The notes beneath the pieces were generated by a model that searched no databases, was not told the DNA's origin, and saw only the letters and a program-made list of their open reading frames with translations. 16,311 nucleotides of DNA from JADHMP01 sp964386915 (GTDB lineage Bacteria; Bacteroidota; Bacteroidia; Flavobacteriales; Flavobacteriaceae). The stretch spans positions 1-16,311 of the forward strand of contig CAYLUQ010000024.1 of assembly GCA_964386915.1 (NCBI GenBank), given 5' to 3'. Position 1 is the first letter of the stretch. Each line of letters opens with the position of its first letter. Of this stretch, positions 1 through 5,827 are shown piece by piece. The position numbers and the translations under genes were made by a program.

Positions 1-22
1 AGTATGTCGCCGCCTTCTTCGA

Positions 23-54
23 GACCCTCGCTTTTTGCGGGGGTCTTTTTTTTT
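23..54 (+). terminator. Rho-independent terminator of an upstream plus-strand gene outside the window
   Basis: A 9-bp stem (23-31 with 37-45, one G-T wobble, otherwise complete) closes a TTTTT loop and is followed directly by nine T residues (46-54). This is a textbook intrinsic terminator for plus-strand transcription. The gene it ends lies left of position 1; the 22 bases before the stem are too short to identify. On the minus strand the hairpin has no T tail on its exit side, so it would serve the NTF2-like gene only weakly, if at all. Confidence 0.9.
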
Positions 55-62
55 GAATTGGT

Positions 63-404
63 TTAAAGAGTTTGAAAGATAGTCCGATCAAAAATCAATA
101 GCATCTTATATATTTTACCATGCGCTACCCAAAAGGTTTGATTCATAGGGGTTGATACACCTGCTTTTAAAAATTGATAGACCAAGCAAGCGGAAGTTTC
201 ATCGCAATAGCTTTTAATCATTTTATAGGCAACATTTTTTGGCGGGTTGTTGGCAAGAGCATTAACATAGCTAGCTGCTGACTCAAAATGCTGAAAGGGC
301 CCATTAAATTGTAAATCATCAGCCAGTATATTTCTTATTGCCTTGAAATCACCTGTTTTATAATAACAATCCAAATAATATTGTGCTAGTTCTAAAGGGG
401 TCAT
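63..404 (-). CDS. NTF2-like (SnoaL-type) small cytoplasmic protein
   Basis: A 113-residue protein of the NTF2-like cone fold, the size of a single SnoaL/DUF4440-type domain. The N-terminal helix (PLELAQYYLDCYYKTGD) followed by the short helix AIRNILADDLQFNGPF is the usual opening of this fold, and the C-terminal strands (FWVAHGKIYKMLLIFDR, about residues 91-107) fit its curved sheet. It has no signal peptide. The frame stays open upstream to a GTG at 461, but that would overlap the preceding gene by 17 bases and add 19 residues without fold character, so I chose the ATG at 404, 40 bp after the upstream stop. It is probably co-transcribed with the secreted NTF2-like protein before it. NTF2-like proteins may be enzymes or only ligand binders; no catalytic residues can be assigned, so the function is unknown. 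Confidence 0.75.
   Translation of the reverse strand: MTPLELAQYYLDCYYKTGDFKAIRNILADDLQFNGPFQHFESAASYVNALANNPPKNVAYKMIKSYCDETSACLVYQFLKAGVSTPMNQTFWVAHGKIYKMLLIFDRTIFQTL
151..169. repeat. Copy A of a 19-base near-repeat shared by the two NTF2-like genes
   Basis: GTTGATA followed directly by CACCTGCTTTTA. The same bases recur at 450-470 with two extra bases (GT) between the halves. This copy lies inside the cytoplasmic NTF2-like gene, where the minus strand encodes LKAGVST. Confidence 0.6.
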
Positions 405-444
405 GACAAAATAAGAGTTGATGTGTGAATTGCCAAACGCAATT

Positions 445-972
445 TTAGCGTTGATAGTCACCTGCTTTTAGAGTATACATTAAGCGATAGATTTTCCACT
501 TGTCTTTTTCTTTTCGAAGAAGTGTGGTGAATTCTGAAATTGACACGGTGGTGTCTTTAGCAATGCCTTTTTCTTGCGTATACCAAGTTAGGGTAGAGAC
601 TCCTTGATAGGCTGCTATATGGTTGTCAAGATGAAGTTCAGGATGGCTAACTTCATAGGTCAAAATGGGATAAGTTATGTTGCTTTTGGGAAACCAAAAT
701 TGGCTAAGTGCCTGCTTTCCCACTAGTGGCTTAGCTGTTTTGCCGGGTCGATATAAGACCACATCATCACTAATATAAGCTAACACAGTTTTAGAGTCGC
801 CTTGTTTCCAAGCTGCTCTATAGGCCAGCATTACAGCTTCGACGTCTTCTTTTGGTGGTATTTCTGTTTGGTTTCCATTTTTACAGGCATCACTGAGTCC
901 CATGAGGACCAGGCCCAAGCCTAAAGGTTTGATTAGAGCTATAAATTTTGGAGCGAAAAGTAGGTGTTTCAT
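445..972 (-). CDS. Exported NTF2-like (DUF4440/SnoaL-like) protein, possibly a lipoprotein
   Basis: A 175-residue protein. Residues 1-30 form a signal sequence with a hydrophobic core (about 17-26) ending SDAC. This may be a weak lipobox with Cys30 lipidated, but Asp at -2 is unusual, and Ser-Asp-Ala also fits signal peptidase I cleavage. Residues 43-168 carry the DUF4440/SnoaL pattern: an opening helix (VEAVMLAYRAAWKQGDSK), then AYISDDVVLYRPG, a central GKQAL turn, and C-terminal strands with KWKIYRLMYT. This fold recurs in ketosteroid-isomerase-like proteins and small-ligand binders; substrate and reaction cannot be read from the sequence. The start ATG at 972 lies 31 bases after a -7-like TATCTTTA. 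It heads a probable two-gene unit with the cytoplasmic NTF2-like gene, so two divergent members of the same fold sit side by side in different compartments. Confidence 0.85.
   Translation of the reverse strand: MKHLLFAPKFIALIKPLGLGLVLMGLSDACKNGNQTEIPPKEDVEAVMLAYRAAWKQGDSKTVLAYISDDVVLYRPGKTAKPLVGKQALSQFWFPKSNITYPILTYEVSHPELHLDNHIAAYQGVSTLTWYTQEKGIAKDTTVSISEFTTLLRKEKDKWKIYRLMYTLKAGDYQR
450..470. repeat. Copy B of the 19-base near-repeat
   Basis: GTTGATA, then GT, then CACCTGCTTTTA. It encodes the last residues (LKAGDYQR) of the exported NTF2-like protein and contains the rejected GTG start at 461 of the next gene. The two copies lie about 300 bp apart in the same orientation. Confidence 0.6.
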
Positions 973-991
973 TGTGCTATTTCGATTTGAG

Positions 992-1007
992 TTTAACGAA
1001 AGTTAAA
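992..1007. promoter_or_regulatory. Perfect inverted repeat TTTAAC-GAAA-GTTAAA overlapping the promoter of the exported NTF2-like gene
   Basis: Two perfect 6-base arms are separated by four bases. The dyad overlaps the -7-like element (1003-1011) and the expected transcription start of the minus-strand gene starting at 972. It could be an operator or a small hairpin at the 5' end of the mRNA. The symmetry is seen in the sequence; the function is inferred. Confidence 0.35.
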
Positions 1008-1011
1008 GATA
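1003..1011 (-). promoter_or_regulatory. -7 promoter element (TATCTTTAA) of the exported NTF2-like gene
   Basis: On the minus strand TATCTTTA matches the Bacteroidota -7 consensus TAnnTTTG at all but the last base and lies 31 bases before the ATG at 972. I see no clear -33 TTG at the usual 19-base spacing. Identical 9-base copies precede two other minus-strand genes, at 1966 and 3714. Confidence 0.5.
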
Positions 1012-1055
1012 TTAATTTTTGAATAGGGGGCTAAACGCCAAGCCTATAGAGGCAA

Positions 1056-1370
1056 CTATAATCCCATCCACCAACAATCTAAAGTATCGGTGAGCATGTG
1101 AAGCACTAGGCCTAGACCAATATAATTTAGTGGTTTTTTTAAAAAAAGCAAACCCACATAAACCGCAATGGCAAAATTTTGGTGGAGTAAATGAAATCCG
1201 ATGCTACAACGCTCCGGATCATAGATGGGCGAGGCCCAAAGATGGTCTAGGTCAACCAATAGGGTGGCTAAAAGTAGTAACCCAACTTTTATTCGTTCCT
1301 TTTTAAAAAAGAAAAAAGCAACTAAAAGGGGCAGCCCCAAATGTAAAAAGTAGTGGACAAAAAACCGCAA
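1056..1370 (-). CDS. DUF6122-family integral membrane protein (TTG start)
   Basis: A 104-residue, very hydrophobic protein with about three or four membrane segments (roughly 5-22, 28-45, 62-77 and 82-96). It keeps the pattern I associate with flavobacterial DUF6122: RFFVHY at the start, VDLDHLWASPIYDP (40-52), CSIGFHLLH (55-63) and HMLTDTLDC (91-99). The clustered Asp/His residues at membrane edges (D40, D42, H43, H60, H63, H91, D95) recall the YdjM/DUF457 family of putative membrane metal-dependent hydrolases, so metal binding is plausible but unproven. The start must be TTG at 1370: the only codons between it and the upstream TAA are AAA CTT GAG, and the next ATG is near the C-terminus. 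It begins 9 bases after the DUF1080 stop in the same frame, so it probably depends on translational coupling. Function unknown. Confidence 0.75.
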   Translation of the reverse strand: MRFFVHYFLHLGLPLLVAFFFFKKERIKVGLLLLATLLVDLDHLWASPIYDPERCSIGFHLLHQNFAIAVYVGLLFLKKPLNYIGLGLVLHMLTDTLDCWWMGL

Positions 1371-1379
1371 CTCAAGTTT

Positions 1380-1943
1380 TTAAAGTGCCTCTAAAAATAC
1401 ATTTCGAAAAGCAATACGTCCTTCTTTGGCCACTTGCAAGCCAATGACTCCTTTAGGAGCAGGATTTCCTTTATATTCAGCAGTAATCTCACCATTGAGC
1501 CGCACAGTTGTGGTTTCGCCTTCACATCTTATTTCGTAGGTATTCCAACGGTCAATGGTCTCCACATAGACCATGGGTTTTACTTTGGTGACAATGGCTC
1601 CGCTACGGTTGTCTTGGTTGGGATGCAAATCCCAAATATTAATTTCATGACAATCTGTTGCGCTCATTTCTTTGTCTTTACAAAGCACAAAAACCCCTGA
1701 ATTGACCTGTGCATCGGGTTTAAATTCTAAGGTCAACACAAAATTAGCATAGGTGTTTTTTGTAATGACATAGCCTTCGCCAGAGGCGGCATTGCCGTAT
1801 AAAACCCCCTTTTTAATTTTCCATTTAGCGTCTCCGCTAATTTCCCAATCGGTTTGATTTTTGGCAAAGAGGGCTTTTTTTTCTTGGGCTGTTACTAAAA
1901 TGGGCCACGCTAGAAGAAGCGATAATAGAAAGGATGATTTCAT
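1380..1943 (-). CDS. Secreted DUF1080 domain protein (3-keto-disaccharide hydrolase-like)
   Basis: A 187-residue protein: a signal peptide (residues 1-20, ending VTAQ) followed by one DUF1080 (PF06439) domain filling the rest. The family signatures are visible in order: WEISGDAKWKIKKGVLYG (about 33-50), GYVITKNTYANFVLTLEFK (57-75), NSGVFVL (81-87), HEINIWD (99-105), the RWNTYEIRCEG strand (132-142), VRLNG (147-151), KGVIGLQ (164-170) and the closing IAFRNV (177-182). The fold is a concanavalin-like beta sandwich. Some members hydrolyse 3-keto-glycosides; others bind glycans only, so activity here is not certain. The protein is probably periplasmic. It is the first gene of a unit with the DUF6122 gene, and a TATCTTTA -7 element sits 23 bases before the ATG. 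Confidence 0.88.
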   Translation of the reverse strand: MKSSFLLSLLLAWPILVTAQEKKALFAKNQTDWEISGDAKWKIKKGVLYGNAASGEGYVITKNTYANFVLTLEFKPDAQVNSGVFVLCKDKEMSATDCHEINIWDLHPNQDNRSGAIVTKVKPMVYVETIDRWNTYEIRCEGETTTVRLNGEITAEYKGNPAPKGVIGLQVAKEGRIAFRNVFLEAL

Positions 1944-1965
1944 TTTATTATGTGTTTAGACAATT

Positions 1966-1974
1966 TTAAAGATA
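1966..1974 (-). promoter_or_regulatory. -7 promoter element (TATCTTTAA) of the DUF1080-DUF6122 unit
   Basis: The minus-strand TATCTTTA differs from TAnnTTTG only at the last base and lies 23 bases before the DUF1080 ATG. It is identical over nine bases to the sites at 1003 and 3714. It lies in the 109-bp gap shared with the divergent cytochrome gene. Confidence 0.5.
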
Positions 1975-2015
1975 GGAGGAATTGCTAAAGAATGTCTTTT
2001 TTAATTTAAAATTTT

Positions 2016-2023
2016 TATTTTTG
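2016..2023 (+). promoter_or_regulatory. -7 promoter element (TATTTTTG) of the cytochrome c gene
   Basis: TATTTTTG is an exact match to the Bacteroidota TAnnTTTG -7 consensus, 29 bases before the ATG at 2053. The surroundings are T-rich, so chance matches are easier here, and no convincing -33 TTG is seen at 19-20 bases upstream. Confidence 0.45.
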
Positions 2024-2052
2024 ACCTTTATAGTCCTCTAAATTTTACCCTT

Positions 2053-2646
2053 ATGAAAACCTTTCTTCCTTATCTTTTTTTAATCAGTTTTATTTTAATT
2101 ACCGCTTGTGAGCAGTACAAATGCCAGGATCATCCGCATGATAGGGCGCAAGAAAATGTAAGCCTTGAAAAACAAATTGCTATGGGCAAACGTTTGGTTA
2201 CGGCATTGGGATGCAATGACTGTCATTCGCCTAAGCTATTTTCGGCTACAGGAGTTGCCCTAAATGATTCATTATTACTTTCTGGTCACCACGGTCCTCT
2301 GCCTCTGCCCTCCTCTCCATTTCAAGAAATAGATGCCCGTTTTTGGATGGTTTTTGCAACCGATGGAACAGCCAGTATAGGTCCTTGGGGAGTGTCGTAT
2401 GCCTCTAACCTTACACCTCATGAAACAGGCCTGAAAGGCTGGACAATTGAACAATTCACGCGTGCCATGCAGGAGGGAAAATACAAAGGCTTGCCCGAAG
2501 GGAGAACCCTATTGCCTCCCATGCCATGGCCTGGCTATCAAGCTCTTACGGATGAAGAATTAAAAGCTATTTTTAGCTATTTACAGCACTTACCTGCTGT
2601 GGCAAATAGAGTGCCGGCACCCATGCCTCCACAGATGGTTAATTGA
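2053..2646 (+). CDS. Single-haem c-type cytochrome lipoprotein
   Basis: A 197-residue exported electron carrier. A signal peptide ends in the lipobox LITAC, so Cys19 should be lipidated and the protein membrane-anchored in the periplasm. The haem c site is CNDCH (54-58), preceded by the helix LEKQIAMGKRLVTALG. The likely distal ligand is Met157 in LPPMPWPGY, followed by the C-terminal class I cytochrome helix LTDEELKAIFSYLQHLP (165-181). The segment YASNLTPHETGLKGWTIEQFTRAMQEGK resembles the cytochrome subunits of membrane dehydrogenases and diheme cytochromes c, but only one CxxCH is present. It stands alone: no dehydrogenase or oxidase gene is next to it, so its redox partner is not identifiable. 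Cys24 is an extra cysteine near the lipid anchor. The family call is secure; the pathway is unknown. Confidence 0.9.
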   Translation: MKTFLPYLFLISFILITACEQYKCQDHPHDRAQENVSLEKQIAMGKRLVTALGCNDCHSPKLFSATGVALNDSLLLSGHHGPLPLPSSPFQEIDARFWMVFATDGTASIGPWGVSYASNLTPHETGLKGWTIEQFTRAMQEGKYKGLPEGRTLLPPMPWPGYQALTDEELKAIFSYLQHLPAVANRVPAPMPPQMVN

Positions 2647-2713
2647 ATTCAAATAACAATTGCAAATAAAAAGACATCTAGCGCTTTTATGTTCCTTTGA
2701 TTTCTTTGCTTGC

Positions 2714-3679
2714 CTAATTTTCTTCTTCTGTTGAAAGGAGTAAGATTTCATTTTCTTGGGCTAGTAATTGGGTAATGGCATAAGTGGCTGTTGCAATGAT
2801 TTGATGCATATTTTCTACGTCCATTTTATCGGCTTCGTCTTCTACTTTATGGTAGTAGTCATAATTTTTAAAATCGAAAGAAGAGAGCGTATGGGCTGGA
2901 ATTCCCATAACGTTATAAAAAGCATAATTGTCAGAACGTTGAAACAAATTATATGCTTTTGCTTCTGGCAAAAACTGTACAAAGTTGGGCGTTATTGTAT
3001 GGAGTACATCAGCCATATTAGAACGTTCATAGCCGGTCATATAAACTTGATTGGCTCCTGTGGTCAAGATTTTTCCAATCATTTCAAAATTGATCATATA
3101 GTCTATTTTAACCCCTTCATTTTTAAAACGTTCCGCTAAATGATAGGCACCCAACAGCCCTTTTTCTTCATCGGCAAAGAGCCCTAGTACTACATTTTGA
3201 TTCCATTGGTGTTGGGCTAAAAAGCGACCTATTTGCAGAACAGCCGTGCTGCCCGTTGCATTGTCGTTGGCACCGTTAAAAATAGAGTCTAAGGCCTTGC
3301 CCCCAATACCAATATGATCTAAATGAGCCCCTATCAATATTGTTTTTTTATTGGGATCATAAGCACCCACTTGCCCCACTAGGTTATAGGATGAATGGCC
3401 TTCACCTTCCAGACTGTCTCTGTAGGCGGGATAGAAAGGTTTTATTTGATGCTCTTTAAAATAAGAGGCCACAAAAGTGGCTGCTTTTGCATAGCCTCCG
3501 TTTTTGCTATCTCTCCCTTTCATACTGTCGGCAGCTAGGGTGAATAGTAGTCTTTTAGTTTCCTGCAATGAAATTTGTTTTTTAACCCCATCGAGCGTAA
3601 AATCAAATTTGGTTTTTGAGGAATTATTTTGACAGCTTAAGAACAATAAGCTGAGGAACAAGGGGAGATAATATTTCAT
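2714..3679 (-). CDS. M28-family zinc peptidase lipoprotein
   Basis: A 321-residue exported metallopeptidase. The signal sequence ends LFLSC, giving a lipoprotein with Cys16 as anchor. The M28 (PF04389) domain covers about residues 95-305. Its two-zinc site is visible: His119 and Asp121 (GAHLDH), bridging Asp139 (NGANDNATG), general base Glu171 and ligand Glu172 (FADEEKGLLG), Glu199 (INFEMIG, where many relatives have Asp) and His277 (YDYYHKVED). Family members are usually aminopeptidases acting on exported or scavenged peptides. QNNSS after the cysteine does not look like the Bacteroidota surface-export signal of charged residues, so a periplasmic location is more likely. It is transcribed alone from a TATCTTTA element, divergently from the internally repeated secreted protein; a functional link between the two is only a possibility. 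Confidence 0.92.
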   Translation of the reverse strand: MKYYLPLFLSLLFLSCQNNSSKTKFDFTLDGVKKQISLQETKRLLFTLAADSMKGRDSKNGGYAKAATFVASYFKEHQIKPFYPAYRDSLEGEGHSSYNLVGQVGAYDPNKKTILIGAHLDHIGIGGKALDSIFNGANDNATGSTAVLQIGRFLAQHQWNQNVVLGLFADEEKGLLGAYHLAERFKNEGVKIDYMINFEMIGKILTTGANQVYMTGYERSNMADVLHTITPNFVQFLPEAKAYNLFQRSDNYAFYNVMGIPAHTLSSFDFKNYDYYHKVEDEADKMDVENMHQIIATATYAITQLLAQENEILLLSTEEEN

Positions 3680-3713
3680 CTTCTAGTTAATTTAGTTGCC
3701 TAATGACTGAGGC

Positions 3714-3722
3714 TTAAAGATA
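3714..3722 (-). promoter_or_regulatory. -7 promoter element (TATCTTTAA) of the M28 peptidase gene
   Basis: Third identical copy of the 9-base element, 34 bases before the peptidase ATG at 3679. It lies in the 61-bp divergent gap, so the promoters of the peptidase and of the secreted protein at 3741 must overlap here. Confidence 0.45.
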
Positions 3723-3740
3723 AGATTGTATTTTTATTTT

Positions 3741-4349
3741 ATGAAAAACTTGATCCCCCTCTTTATTCTTTCCTTTTCGATCCTTCAGGCCCAAAAAAAT
3801 AAAATTGAAAAATCAGTTCTTATTTTGCCACCTAAGCAAATTGTGCAAGTTGACTATCCCTTATATCAAGGTTTTACGGTTAAAATATGGAATGTCTCAA
3901 AATTCGAATTAGGGGTTTCTGCTCGTCATCGTGAAACAGATTCTTTGCAAAAAGGGTTTGGACTACCCAAAGGAAATAGTGCCCAATTAGCAGTAGAACA
4001 GGGTCACTATCTACAATTCGAAAACCGTTTTTTGTCGCCATTAAAAGTGGAATATATGCTTCAGCGAGGAAGTGGAGGCCAAAAGAAAACCACCCAAGCA
4101 CTCACCCCACAACGAGCTTTTTATTTAGAAAATAATACGGCCCAAACCTTGCCCTTGCGCATACCCGGCAAAATGAATCCCAACCTAAGTCCATTTTCTC
4201 GCAGTGGAGTTGACCTTCCCAATGGCCAAAAGATTTTTTTGGAATTAAACGGAAAACGTATTTTAATCCTCACCGTGACCGATTCCATTCAACATGGTGA
4301 TCGCATTGACGTGGCCACTTTAGTCAACAAGGCGTTAAACAGCCCCTAA
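3741..4349 (+). CDS. Secreted protein of unknown function with two copies of a beta-rich unit
   Basis: A 202-residue protein that I do not recognise. A signal peptide (1-18, ending LQAQ) sends it to the periplasm or beyond; there is no lipobox. The rest is beta-rich with no cysteines. Two segments look like copies of one unit: about 45-95 and 126-179. In each, a strand (FTVKIWNVSKFELGV or AFYLENNTAQTLPLRI) leads after some 20 residues to a GxxLPxG turn (GFGLPKG and GVDLPNG), then a strand with Leu five residues on, a Gly, and a final hydrophobic strand (HYLQFEN or ILILTVT). The start is the ATG at 3741, which begins the signal peptide; a TTG at 3726 would only add MYFYF. It is divergent from the M28 peptidase and convergent with gltD, 11 bp from gltD's stop. 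A role in adhesion, binding or scaffolding fits, but nothing in the sequence decides it. Confidence 0.75.
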   Translation: MKNLIPLFILSFSILQAQKNKIEKSVLILPPKQIVQVDYPLYQGFTVKIWNVSKFELGVSARHRETDSLQKGFGLPKGNSAQLAVEQGHYLQFENRFLSPLKVEYMLQRGSGGQKKTTQALTPQRAFYLENNTAQTLPLRIPGKMNPNLSPFSRSGVDLPNGQKIFLELNGKRILILTVTDSIQHGDRIDVATLVNKALNSP

Positions 4350-4357
4350 GTGGGTTG

Positions 4358-4375
4358 GATTTAGGCTACTAAATC
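4358..4375. terminator. Possible terminator hairpin between convergent genes
   Basis: A perfect 7-bp stem, GATTTAG with CTAAATC, closes a GCTA loop at the convergent junction of the secreted-protein gene and gltD. A T-rich run follows at 4381-4390 on the plus side, after a gap of a few bases, so it could end the plus-strand transcript. The minus side lacks a T tail. It overlaps the last codons of gltD. Confidence 0.35.
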
Positions 4376-5824
4376 TCCGGTCTTATTTTTTTGTGGCAAT
4401 TTAGACGTTCCCATCAAATAGGTATCAATTTGATGGGCGGCTTCGCGTCCTTCAGAAATTGCCCAAACAATCAGCGATTGTCCTCTTCGAGCATCCCCAG
4501 CTGTAAAAATATTGGGTTTTAGAGTTTGATACTGGTCAATTCCTTTAATATTACCTCTTTCATCAAAAGTTAAACCAAATTGCTCAGGCAAGGTTTTTTC
4601 GGGTCCTGTAAATCCAAGGGCTAATAAAGCCAAGTTACAAGGCCATTCTTTTTCGCTACCTTTCTTTTCCACTAATTGAGGGCGTTCTCCAGGCACTTTT
4701 TTCCAGCTTACTTCTACTGTTTTAAGTCCTTTGAGTTTACCTTCTTTATCGCCAATAAAGGCTTTAGTTAAAATACTCCACTCTCGGTGACTACCTTCTT
4801 CGTGAGAAGAGCTTGTTTTCAACACAAAGGGCCAATAGGGCCAAGGGTGGTCTTCTGTTCGAGTTTCTGCCGGCTTGGGCATAATTTCAAAATTCGTAAC
4901 ACTTTTAGCTCCGTGACGGTTAGAAGTACCAATACAGTCTGAACCCGTATCTCCTCCACCAATCACAATCACATCTTTGTCTTTCGCAAAGAGCTTGGGA
5001 TCTCTTTTGTGTTGGCCGTCAACAGCTTTGTTATTATGGGGTAAGAAATCCATGGCTTGTACTACACCGTCTAAATCGGCTCCCGGTATGGGTAGCTCTC
5101 TTTTAATGGTGGCACCAGTGGCCAATAGCACTACATCAAACTCCGCTTCAAGGTCTTCTGCGGTGATGGTTTTACCCACTTCCACATTGCATTTAAATTG
5201 GATGCCCTCTGCTTCCATTATGGCTAAGCGACGATCAATAATATTTTTTTCCATTTTGAAGTCGGGAATACCGTAACGCAAAAGGCCACCAATTTTATTG
5301 TCCCGTTCAAAAACCGTAACCGTGTGTCCTGCACGATTGAGTTGCTGTGCAGCGGCCAATCCTGCTGGCCCTGAACCCACAATGGCAACCGTTTTGTCTG
5401 TTCGAGTGGCTGGGGGTTGGGGTTTGATCCAGCCTTCGGCAAAGCCACGTTCAACAATATATTTTTCAATTAACTCTATGGAAACAGGAGGATTGATGAT
5501 GCCCAACACACAGGCTGCTTCACAGGGGGCCGGACATAAGCGTCCGGTAAATTCTGGGAAGTTATTGGTGGCATGTAAAATTTGAAGTGCTCGTTCCCAT
5601 TCGTTTTTATAAACAGCATCATTAAAATCTGGAATTAAGTTTCCTAGGGGACAACCACTGTGACAAAAAGGAATGCCACAATCCATGCAGCGCCCCCCTT
5701 GCTCTTGCAGTTTTTCTGTCTCGGGAGCTAGGGTGAATTCATTGTAGTTTTCAATACGTTTTTTAGGGTCAACCGTAGATTCTTTAATCCGGTCGAATTC
5801 CATAAAACCTCTTAACTTACCCAT
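4361..5824 (-). CDS. gltD: Glutamate synthase (NADPH) small subunit
   Basis: The 487-residue beta subunit of bacterial GOGAT. It takes electrons from NADPH through FAD and passes them via iron-sulfur clusters to the large subunit, which makes two glutamates from glutamine and 2-oxoglutarate. The N-terminal cluster-binding region has the expected cysteines: C46, C49, C54, C58 and C97, C101, C105. The FAD Rossmann motif is VGSGPAG (149-155) with IGGLLRYGIPDFK after it. The NADPH motif is IGGGDTG (288-294), and the C-terminal FAD-contact segment is TAGDARRGQS (441-450). Length is normal for the family. The ATG follows the gltB stop by three bases (TAG ATT ATG), so the subunits are translationally coupled and made in balance. 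Confidence 0.98.
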   Translation of the reverse strand: MGKLRGFMEFDRIKESTVDPKKRIENYNEFTLAPETEKLQEQGGRCMDCGIPFCHSGCPLGNLIPDFNDAVYKNEWERALQILHATNNFPEFTGRLCPAPCEAACVLGIINPPVSIELIEKYIVERGFAEGWIKPQPPATRTDKTVAIVGSGPAGLAAAQQLNRAGHTVTVFERDNKIGGLLRYGIPDFKMEKNIIDRRLAIMEAEGIQFKCNVEVGKTITAEDLEAEFDVVLLATGATIKRELPIPGADLDGVVQAMDFLPHNNKAVDGQHKRDPKLFAKDKDVIVIGGGDTGSDCIGTSNRHGAKSVTNFEIMPKPAETRTEDHPWPYWPFVLKTSSSHEEGSHREWSILTKAFIGDKEGKLKGLKTVEVSWKKVPGERPQLVEKKGSEKEWPCNLALLALGFTGPEKTLPEQFGLTFDERGNIKGIDQYQTLKPNIFTAGDARRGQSLIVWAISEGREAAHQIDTYLMGTSKLPQKNKTGDLVA

Positions 5825-5827
5825 AAT

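Noticed and set aside
1..22. Possible end of a gene or RNA before the first terminator
   Set aside because: Only 22 bases are available, with no tRNA 3' arm or identifiable protein end.
405..461. GTG start at 461 for the cytoplasmic NTF2-like protein
   Set aside because: It would overlap the preceding gene and add 19 residues that do not belong to the fold; ATG 404 gives the usual N-terminus.
1434..1700. Plus-strand open frame of 88 codons inside the DUF1080 gene
   Set aside because: It is antisense to a recognisable domain, has no family character and no promoter; the minus-strand protein explains the sequence.
2667..2690. AT-rich inverted repeat between the cytochrome and peptidase genes as a bidirectional terminator
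   Set aside because: The stem is almost all A-T with a bulge and a 10-base loop and has no proper T tail; no terminator can be claimed.
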